The notes below the pieces were generated by a model. That model had not been told where the DNA came from and did not search any database. It saw only the letters and a list, made by a program, of their open reading frames with translations. The position numbers and the translations under genes are program-made. Of a DNA stretch of 7,590 bases, positions 1-5,473 are shown one piece after another. The stretch comes from Ruminococcus sp. (GTDB taxonomy: Bacteria; Bacillota; Clostridia; Oscillospirales; Acutalibacteraceae): positions 1-7,590 of the forward strand of contig JAFLSL010000042.1 in assembly GCA_022510985.1 (NCBI GenBank). Reading direction: 5' to 3'. How positions within the stretch are numbered: position 1 is the stretch's first letter; every line of letters starts with the position of its first letter.

Positions 1-1601
1 AGTTCACTCGCTCGAACCAGAGTACATGTTTAAACCAAAGACCTATTGTGGTTCAGGGTGAAAGAGTAAAGAAGAGCGATATTATCGCCGATGGTCCGGC
101 AATGGATAACGGTGAGCTTGCGCTCGGTAAGAATATATTGATCGGCTTCATGACATGGGAGGGCTATAACTACGAGGACGCTGTTCTTCTTAGTGAGGAG
201 CTTGTAATGAATGACGTATTCACTTCAATTCATATGGAGGAATACGAGTGTGAAGCAAGAGACACAAAGCTCGGAGCAGAGGAAATCACAAGAGATATTC
301 CGAATGTATCTGAGGACGCATTAAAAGACCTTGACGAAAACGGTATCATAAGAATAGGTGCCGAGGTTCATGCCGGAGATATTCTCGTAGGTAAGGTTAC
401 ACCGAAGGGTGAAACAGAGCTTACCGCCGAGGAAAGACTTTTAAGAGCTATCTTCGGTGAAAAGGCAAGAGAGGTAAGAGATACCTCGCTTCGTGTGCCT
501 CACGGCGAAAACGGTATTGTTGTAGACGTTAAGGTGTTTACCCGCGAGGATGCTCGAAACGAGCTTCAGCCGGGTGTAAATAAAGTTGTAAGAGTTTATC
601 TTGCACAGAAGAGAAAGATAAGCGTCGGCGATAAAATGGCCGGACGTCACGGTAACAAGGGTGTCGTTTCAAGAATTTTACCTGTTGAGGATATGCCGTT
701 CTTACCCGATGGTACTCCGCTTGATATCGTGCTTAATCCTCTCGGCGTACCTTCACGTATGAACATCGGTCAGGTTCTTGAGGTTCACCTCGGATATGCC
801 GCTAAGGCACTTGGCTGGAAGATTCAGACTCCTGTATTTGACGGAGCTCACGAGCAGGATATCTTCGAGGCGTTTAAGATGATGCGTGATAAGGATGACT
901 ATCCTGACAGAGCCGAGGTAACAGGTATCGACTTCGGCGAATGTGTTCGCCAGAACGGTATCTCAATGGAAGGTAAAACAATGCTTAAGGACGGACGTAC
1001 GGGTGAGTACTTCGATAACCCCGTAACCGTAGGTTATATGTATTACCTTAAGCTCCATCACCTCGTTGACGATAAAATCCACGCTCGTTCAACCGGCCCG
1101 TACTCACTCGTTACCCAGCAGCCGCTCGGCGGTAAAGCTCAGTTCGGTGGTCAGCGTTTCGGTGAGATGGAAGTTTGGGCACTCGAGGCTTACGGTGCAG
1201 CTTACACTCTTATGGAAATCCTTACAGTTAAGTCCGATGACGTTGTAGGACGTGTTAAGACTTATGAGGCTATCGTAAAGGGTCAGAACATTCCGTCACC
1301 CGGAATTCCCGAGTCGTTTAAGGTTCTTATTAAAGAACTTCAGTCGCTTTCACTTGATGTTCGTGTTATGGACAGAAGCGGCGAGGAAATTGACCTTAAA
1401 CAGCATTTTGAAGAGGACGACGATTTACCTGTTGATAACTCTAACTTCGAGGAAAAGAACGTTATGACCTCGACCTCGATGGATAGCTTTACTCTTGATG
1501 AGGACAGCGATAACGATGATAATATGTTTGACGACCAGTCAATTGTTGAGGATTCAGGCGATGACCTCCTCGATTTTGACGGCGGCAGCGATGAATTTTA
1601 A
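1..1601 (+). CDS. rpoB: DNA-directed RNA polymerase beta subunit, 3' part (5' end cut by window edge)
   Basis: Beta subunit of RNA polymerase; with beta' it forms the active-site cleft. The reading frame is open from the first full codon at base 3, so the gene continues to the left. A GTG at base 48 is an internal Val codon inside the conserved NQRPIV / [15 protein letters not shown] stretch, not the start. The visible 532 residues are the C-terminal part: the conserved [12 protein letters not shown] motif (bases 627-662), which contributes basic residues near the active site and the RNA-DNA hybrid, then [14 protein letters not shown], then the Rpb2 domain 7-type region ([47 protein letters not shown]), which anchors beta to beta'. 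The rifampicin-binding region lies upstream, outside the window. After [16 protein letters not shown] the protein ends in a tail of about 68 residues, roughly 25 of them Asp or Glu and only two Lys. TAA stop at 1599-1601. Identity is certain from motif content and from rpoC following. Confidence 0.98.
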   Translation, partial: FTRSNQSTCLNQRPIVVQGERVKKSDIIADGPAMDNGELALGKNILIGFMTWEGYNYEDAVLLSEELVMNDVFTSIHMEEYECEARDTKLGAEEITRDIPNVSEDALKDLDENGIIRIGAEVHAGDILVGKVTPKGETELTAEERLLRAIFGEKAREVRDTSLRVPHGENGIVVDVKVFTREDARNELQPGVNKVVRVYLAQKRKISVGDKMAGRHGNKGVVSRILPVEDMPFLPDGTPLDIVLNPLGVPSRMNIGQVLEVHLGYAAKALGWKIQTPVFDGAHEQDIFEAFKMMRDKDDYPDRAEVTGIDFGECVRQNGISMEGKTMLKDGRTGEYFDNPVTVGYMYYLKLHHLVDDKIHARSTGPYSLVTQQPLGGKAQFGGQRFGEMEVWALEAYGAAYTLMEILTVKSDDVVGRVKTYEAIVKGQNIPSPGIPESFKVLIKELQSLSLDVRVMDRSGEEIDLKQHFEEDDDLPVDNSNFEEKNVMTSTSMDSFTLDEDSDNDDNMFDDQSIVEDSGDDLLDFDGGSDEF

Positions 1602-1602
1602 T

Positions 1603-1610
1603 AAGGAGGA
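1603..1610 (+). promoter_or_regulatory. Ribosome binding site of rpoC
   Basis: AAGGAGGA ends 8 bases before the ATG at 1619 and begins one base after the rpoB stop. It is a near-perfect match to the anti-Shine-Dalgarno sequence and fixes the rpoC start. The short rpoB-rpoC gap has no room for a terminator, so the two are read from one transcript. Confidence 0.9.
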
Positions 1611-1618
1611 GCAATATA

Positions 1619-4600
1619 ATGGAAAATAATGTTTTTGATTCAATAAAAATTAATCTTGCTTCTCCCGAGCAGATTTTATCTTGGTCTTACGGCGAAGTAA
1701 AAAAGCCCGAGACTATTAACTACAGAACCTTAAAGCCCGAGCGTGACGGTTTATTCTGTGAGCGTATTTTCGGACCTACTAAGGACTGGGAGTGCCATTG
1801 CGGAAAGTATAAGAGAATCAGATACAAGGGCAAAAAATGTGACCGTTGCGGAGTTGAGGTAACTCGTGCGAAGGTAAGACGTGAGCGTATGGGACATATC
1901 CATCTCGCAGCTCCTGTATCTCATATCTGGTACTTTAAGGGTACTCCGTCAAGAATCGCTCTTATTCTCGATATTTCTCCGAGAAATCTTGAGCGTGTAC
2001 TCTATTTCCAAAGCTATATCGTAACCGATCCCGGCGACTGCCGCGAGCTTGAAAAGCTCCAGTGTCTCTCCGAGACCGAGTATATGGATATGCGTGAAAA
2101 ATACGAGGACGACTTTAAAGCAGGAATGGGTGCAGAAACCATCCTCGAGCTTTTAAAGGAAATCGACCTCGACGAGCAGGCTGAGACTGTAAGAGAAGAA
2201 CTCGAAACAGCGACAGGTCAAAAGCAGGGCAGACTTATTAAGAAACTTGACGTAATTGAGAGTTTCAGAACTTCAGGTAACCGTCCCGAGTGGATGATTT
2301 TGACCGAGGTTCCGGTAATTCCGCCCGATATCAGACCTATGGTACAGCTCGACGGCGGACGTTTTGCGACTTCCGACTTAAACGACCTTTACCGTCGTGT
2401 AATAAACCGTAATAACCGTCTTGCAAAGCTTATTGAGCTTAACGCTCCGGATATCATTATCCGTAACGAGAAGCGTATGCTTCAGGAAGCTGTTGACGCA
2501 CTTATTGATAACGGCAGACGCGGCAGACCTGTAACAGGTCCTAACGGACGTGCACTTAAATCGCTTTCCGATATGCTCAAGGGTAAGCAGGGACGTTTCC
2601 GCCAGAACCTTCTCGGTAAGCGTGTAGACTATTCAGGACGTTCGGTTATCGTAGTAGGACCTGAGCTGAAAATGTATCAGTGCGGTCTTCCTAAGGAAAT
2701 GGCTCTCGAGTTGTTTAAGCCTTTCGTTATGAAACGCCTCGTTGAAACAAAAGAGGTTATAAATATTAAAGCAGCCCGCAAGGCTGTTGAACGTGCTAAG
2801 CCCGAGGTTTGGGACGCACTCGAGGTTGTAATCAAGGGACACCCTGTACTCCTCAACCGTGCACCTACACTTCACCGTCTCGGTATTCAGGCGTTTGAGC
2901 CTGTACTCGTAGAGGGTAGAGCTATTAAGCTCCATCCGCTTTCCTGTACAGCCTACAACGCTGACTTCGACGGCGACCAGATGGCTGTTCACGTTCCGCT
3001 TTCAGCTGAAGCACAGGCAGAGGCGAGATTCCTTATGCTTGCTGCCGGCAACTTACTTAAGCCGTCAGACGGACAGCCCGTAACAGTACCTACACAGGAT
3101 ATGATTCTCGGTTCCTATTACCTTACTCTTGATAAGGACGGAGAACCGGGCGAGGGCAAAGTATTCCGTGATGTTGACGAGGCTATGATGGCTTATCAGA
3201 CAGGTATCATAAAGCTTCATTCAAAGATAAAGGTTCGCCGCACTATGGAAATAGACGGCGAGATGAAGTCTGCTTTGGTAGACACTACAATGGGTAAGAT
3301 TATCTTCAATAACCCCGTTCCGCAGGATTTAGGTCTTGTTGACCGTTCAATCCCCGAGAACAAGTTCAAATTCGAGGTTGACTTCCTTGTTGACAAGGGC
3401 GGACTTAAGAAGATTATCGACGCTTGTATCGAAAAGCACGGTACACAGATTACCTCTGTAGTTCTCGATAATATCAAGGCTCAGGGCTATAAATATTCTA
3501 CAATCGGTGCAATTACCGTAGCCGTTTGTGACGCGACAATTCCGCCTGCTAAGGGAGAGATTATCGCCGACGCTGAGGCTAAGGTTGACGCAATCAGCGA
3601 AGAGTATATGCTCGGTCTTCGTTCCGACGAGGAGCGTTATGCCGATGTTCTTAAGGTTTGGGAAAAGGCTACTGATGACGTAACTGCAAAGCTTCAGGAA
3701 GGCCTCGACCGTTACAACCCGATTTATATGATGGCAGACTCCGGAGCTCGTGGTAGTATGAGCCAGATTCGTCAGCTCGCAGGTATGCGTGGACTTATCG
3801 CGAACACATCTGGTAAAACAATCGAAATTCCGATTCGTGCTAACTATCGTGAAGGTCTTAACATCTTAGAGTACTTTATTTCTTCCCGTGGTGCACGTAA
3901 AGGTCTTGCCGATACAGCCCTTCGTACAGCTGACTCAGGTTACCTTACACGTCGACTTGTTGACGTATCTCAGGAAGTTATCATCCACGAGGATGACTGC
4001 GGAACTAAGGAAGGCCTTGAGGTATTCGATATTGTCAGCGAGGGCAACGTTATCGAGGATCTCCACGAGCGTTTAATCGGTCGTTACCTGATTGACGATT
4101 ATTGCGACGAAAACGGAAACACACTCGTCAGCAAGGATGTTATGATGGGTGACGAAGAGGCTAACATCATCATAAAGAGCGGTGCTCAAAGCGTTAAAAT
4201 CCGTTCAGTTCTCGGTTGTTGTGCTAAGCACGGCGTATGCCGCAAGTGCTACGGCTCCAACCTTGCTAACCGCCATCCTGTTACAGTCGGCGAGGCTGTT
4301 GGTATTATCGCGGCTCAGTCAATCGGCGAGCCGGGTACACAGCTTACAATGAGAACATTCCACACCGGTGGTGTTGCGTCTGCAGAAGATATCACACAGG
4401 GTCTTCCGCGTGTCGAGGAGCTTTTCGAGGCACGTAAACCTAAGAGCCTTGCAATGATTAGTGAAATCGAGGGTGACGTTCGCTTTGAGGAGAGAAAGAA
4501 CGCTAACCACGCTGTTATCTACAACAAGGAAACAGGCGAGGAGCGTGCTTACCTCATTCCGTTCGGTTTCAGAGTTAAGATAGAGGAAGGACAGCATATC

Positions 4601-5164
4601 CAAAAGGGTGACAAGATTACCGACGGTGCAGTTAATCCGCACGACGTACTTGCTATCCTCGGAACAAACGCTGTTCAGGACTACCTTATCTCAGAAGTTC
4701 AGTCCACCTACCGTCTGCAGGGTGTTGATATCAACGATAAGCACATCGAGGTTATCGTTCGCCAGATGCTCAAGAAAGTTCGTCTTGACGATGCAGGTGA
4801 TACAGACCTTATCTCAGGTCAGTCCTATGATAAGACTACTGTTTTAACCGCTAACGATAAGATTAAAGAGCGTATCGCAAACGGCGAGGAAGGACTTAAA
4901 GAGGCAACCTGGACACAGATGCTCCTCGGTATTACAAAAGCGGCTCTCGCTACCGACAGCTTTATGTCCGCGGCATCCTTCCAGGAAACAACCCGTGTGC
5001 TCACCGACGCCGCTATCAAGGGTAAGGTTGACCATCTTATGGGACTTAAAGAAAACGTTATTATCGGTAAGCTTATTCCGGCAGGTACCGGTATGCGTTG
5101 TTATAACGAGGTTGAGCTTGACGTCAATCACTCTGAAGCAGTAGATGTTGAAATTGACGCATAA
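1619..5164 (+). CDS. rpoC: DNA-directed RNA polymerase beta' subunit, complete
   Basis: Beta' subunit, carrying the catalytic magnesium site of RNA polymerase. It is 1181 residues long, about the size of Bacillus-type beta' and much shorter than the E. coli protein. Visible in order: N-terminal zinc site with Cys59, Cys61, Cys74 and Cys77; clamp and switch region ([17 protein letters not shown]); active-site segment [16 protein letters not shown] with Arg414; the invariant NADFDGDQM at 447-455, whose Asp449, Asp451 and Asp453 hold Mg2+; bridge helix region (DSGARGS to [19 protein letters not shown]); second zinc site Cys794, Cys867, Cys874, Cys877; trigger loop with MRTFHTGG, where Met911, Arg912 and His915 match the E. 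coli Met932, Arg933, His936 set. The trigger loop runs on unbroken into [19 protein letters not shown], so the SI3 insertion of Proteobacteria is absent. The ATG at 1619 is chosen for its strong ribosome binding site and the usual beta' N-terminus. It sits 17 bases after rpoB; a terminator follows the TAA. No frameshift or missing key residue was seen. Confidence 0.99.
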   Translation: MENNVFDSIKINLASPEQILSWSYGEVKKPETINYRTLKPERDGLFCERIFGPTKDWECHCGKYKRIRYKGKKCDRCGVEVTRAKVRRERMGHIHLAAPVSHIWYFKGTPSRIALILDISPRNLERVLYFQSYIVTDPGDCRELEKLQCLSETEYMDMREKYEDDFKAGMGAETILELLKEIDLDEQAETVREELETATGQKQGRLIKKLDVIESFRTSGNRPEWMILTEVPVIPPDIRPMVQLDGGRFATSDLNDLYRRVINRNNRLAKLIELNAPDIIIRNEKRMLQEAVDALIDNGRRGRPVTGPNGRALKSLSDMLKGKQGRFRQNLLGKRVDYSGRSVIVVGPELKMYQCGLPKEMALELFKPFVMKRLVETKEVINIKAARKAVERAKPEVWDALEVVIKGHPVLLNRAPTLHRLGIQAFEPVLVEGRAIKLHPLSCTAYNADFDGDQMAVHVPLSAEAQAEARFLMLAAGNLLKPSDGQPVTVPTQDMILGSYYLTLDKDGEPGEGKVFRDVDEAMMAYQTGIIKLHSKIKVRRTMEIDGEMKSALVDTTMGKIIFNNPVPQDLGLVDRSIPENKFKFEVDFLVDKGGLKKIIDACIEKHGTQITSVVLDNIKAQGYKYSTIGAITVAVCDATIPPAKGEIIADAEAKVDAISEEYMLGLRSDEERYADVLKVWEKATDDVTAKLQEGLDRYNPIYMMADSGARGSMSQIRQLAGMRGLIANTSGKTIEIPIRANYREGLNILEYFISSRGARKGLADTALRTADSGYLTRRLVDVSQEVIIHEDDCGTKEGLEVFDIVSEGNVIEDLHERLIGRYLIDDYCDENGNTLVSKDVMMGDEEANIIIKSGAQSVKIRSVLGCCAKHGVCRKCYGSNLANRHPVTVGEAVGIIAAQSIGEPGTQLTMRTFHTGGVASAEDITQGLPRVEELFEARKPKSLAMISEIEGDVRFEERKNANHAVIYNKETGEERAYLIPFGFRVKIEEGQHIQKGDKITDGAVNPHDVLAILGTNAVQDYLISEVQSTYRLQGVDINDKHIEVIVRQMLKKVRLDDAGDTDLISGQSYDKTTVLTANDKIKERIANGEEGLKEATWTQMLLGITKAALATDSFMSAASFQETTRVLTDAAIKGKVDHLMGLKENVIIGKLIPAGTGMRCYNEVELDVNHSEAVDVEIDA

Positions 5165-5190
5165 GCAAAACTAAAGCTAATATAAAACTA

Positions 5191-5229
5191 AGGCAGACAG
5201 CATTTTTATGTTGTCTGCTTTGTTATTTC
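5191..5229 (+). terminator. Intrinsic terminator of the rpoBC transcript
   Basis: GCAGACAGCAT (5193-5203) pairs with ATGTTGTCTGC (5208-5218): 11 base pairs with one G-U pair, closed by a TTTT loop. Three flanking positions (AAG before, TTT after) can lengthen the stem to about 14 pairs. A T-rich run, TTTGTTATTT, follows at 5219-5228. It starts 28 bases after the rpoC stop, the expected place for the operon end. On the opposite strand the following bases are only weakly T-rich, so there is little sign of two-way function. No gene converges from the right in any case. Confidence 0.9.
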
Positions 5230-5292
5230 ATACATAAAACAGTATGGTATTTTGACTATTATGCCAATAGAATTACAGCACGTTTTTATGTT
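5197..5292. repeat. Short direct repeat spanning the terminator and downstream DNA
   Basis: ACAGCA followed directly by TTTTTATGTT occurs at 5197-5212, inside the rpoC terminator hairpin. The same two blocks, separated by an extra CG, occur again at 5275-5292. The 10-base block is identical and lies 80 bases apart in the two copies. The second copy lacks the matching right arm (TGTCTGC) and so is not a terminator. It could be a relic of a local duplication or a chance match in AT-rich DNA; I see no clear function. Confidence 0.4.
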
Positions 5293-5310
5293 ACCATTAA
5301 TATGTATGAA
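5227..5310. repeat. Nested inverted repeat of 84 bases, function unknown
   Basis: TTCATACATA at 5227-5236 is the exact reverse complement of TATGTATGAA at 5301-5310. Inside it, ATGGTA (5244-5249) is matched by TACCAT (5292-5297). Inside that, CTATT (5256-5260) pairs with AATAG (5266-5270) around a 5-base loop. The three levels are properly nested, so the strand could fold into one long interrupted hairpin, as RNA or extruded DNA. There is no open frame of useful length inside. It may be a small MITE-like or palindromic element, an operator region, or part of a non-coding RNA. The AT-rich composition means some of the pairing could be chance. Confidence 0.4.
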
Positions 5311-5338
5311 GTTAGATACCAAACCCTAAATAAAATAG

Positions 5339-5375
5339 AACAATCTTATCGGGTCGATTTGCCCAATACATTGTT
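5339..5375 (+). promoter_or_regulatory. Predicted hairpin in the pullulanase leader
   Basis: AACAAT (5339-5344) pairs with ATTGTT (5370-5375), TAT (5347-5349) with ATA (5366-5368), and GGGT (5351-5354) with GCCC (5361-5364), the last including one G-U pair. The loop is CGATTT. That gives 13 pairs broken by a 2x1 internal loop and a single mismatch. No T run follows closely, so it is not a simple terminator. It could be a leader RNA structure or a protein-binding dyad. Confidence 0.4.
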
Positions 5376-5380
5376 GTTGT

Positions 5381-5390
5381 CCTTGCAAGG
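5381..5390. promoter_or_regulatory. Perfect 10-base palindrome, possible operator
   Basis: CCTTGCAAGG is its own reverse complement. The TTGCAA core recalls operators of LacI-family sugar regulators, and it lies 83 bases before a starch-enzyme start codon. It does not match the full CcpA cre consensus. The operator reading is inference from symmetry and place only. Confidence 0.25.
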
Positions 5391-5411
5391 CGTCTTTCAC
5401 CCCGTCTTGTA
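5384..5411 (+). promoter_or_regulatory. Second predicted hairpin in the pullulanase leader
   Basis: TGCAAGGCG (5384-5392) can pair with CGTCTTGTA (5403-5411): 9 pairs, two of them G-U, around a 10-base loop. It uses half of the 5381-5390 palindrome, so the palindrome would matter as DNA and this hairpin as RNA. The next bases are not T-rich, so this is not a terminator. Confidence 0.3.
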
Positions 5412-5433
5412 CAGATCATACTCGATAATATAT

Positions 5434-5467
5434 GTCCGCTTTTAATCAGGGCTTAGTATGAAAGGAC
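5434..5467 (+). promoter_or_regulatory. Possible hairpin covering the pullulanase ribosome binding site
   Basis: GTCC (5434-5437) can pair with GGAC (5464-5467), and TTT (5440-5442) with AAA (5461-5463), with GC bulged out and an 18-base loop. The paired 3' arm is the AAAGGA ribosome binding site. Seven pairs closing a large loop is a weak structure, so a real role in translation control is uncertain. Confidence 0.22.
5461..5466 (+). promoter_or_regulatory. Ribosome binding site of the pullulanase gene
   Basis: AAAGGA ends 7 bases before the ATG at 5474 and decides that start. Translation from there gives a typical signal peptide at once, which supports the choice. The match is weaker than the rpoC site. 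Confidence 0.75.
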
Positions 5468-5473
5468 GATTTT

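Larger units (their letters stand above)
5311..5473 (+). promoter_or_regulatory. Upstream and leader region of the pullulanase gene
   Basis: These 163 bases have no gene and should hold the pullulanase promoter and 5' untranslated leader. No sigma-A promoter stands out. TAAAAT at 5331-5336 resembles a -10 box but has no good -35 partner, and TTGTAC (5407-5412) with TATATG (5429-5434) at 16 bases is only a partial match. The region holds two predicted hairpins (5339-5375 and 5384-5411), a palindrome at 5381-5390 and a weak hairpin over the ribosome binding site (5434-5467), listed separately. I recognise no named riboswitch or T-box. If the start site lies near 5342 the first hairpin would be mostly in DNA rather than RNA, so the leader's extent is uncertain. 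Confidence 0.45.

Noticed and set aside
48..50. GTG at base 48 as a start for rpoB
   Set aside because: The frame stays open to the left edge, and the residues before it (TRSNQS, NQRPIV) are conserved RpoB sequence, so this is an internal Val codon.
2633..2992. Opposite-strand open frame of 119 codons inside rpoC
   Set aside because: It lies wholly within the invariant catalytic part of rpoC, has no recognisable protein features, and reflects codon bias of the real gene. The same holds for the other overlapping frames at 441-650, 1066-1248, 3217-3477, 3888-4076, 4319-4642, 4608-4847, 4825-5019 and 4844-5131.
4202..4261. Adjacent cysteines (Cys867, Cys868) in the second zinc site of RpoC as an anomaly
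   Set aside because: Spacing from Cys867 to Cys874 and Cys877 equals the normal 7 and 3, so the site is intact and Cys868 is an extra residue.
5252..5279. TTGACT as a -35 box with TACAGC as a -10 box, 16 bases apart
   Set aside because: The -35 match is good but the -10 match is only three of six, and the segment sits inside the nested inverted repeat.
5227..5310. An insertion sequence or MITE with target-site duplication
   Set aside because: The inverted repeat ends are present, but no clear flanking direct duplication was found and there is no transposase, so it is reported only as a nested repeat.
5331..5336. TAAAAT as a -10 box for the pullulanase gene
   Set aside because: It is one base from consensus, but nothing at 16-18 bases upstream resembles TTGACA and there is no TGn extension; in AT-rich DNA such matches are common.
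5165..5473. A tRNA, small protein gene or named riboswitch in the intergenic region
   Set aside because: No cloverleaf or TTCGA-type T-arm was seen, no open frame with a ribosome binding site fits apart from the tiny one at 5458, and no known riboswitch core was recognised.
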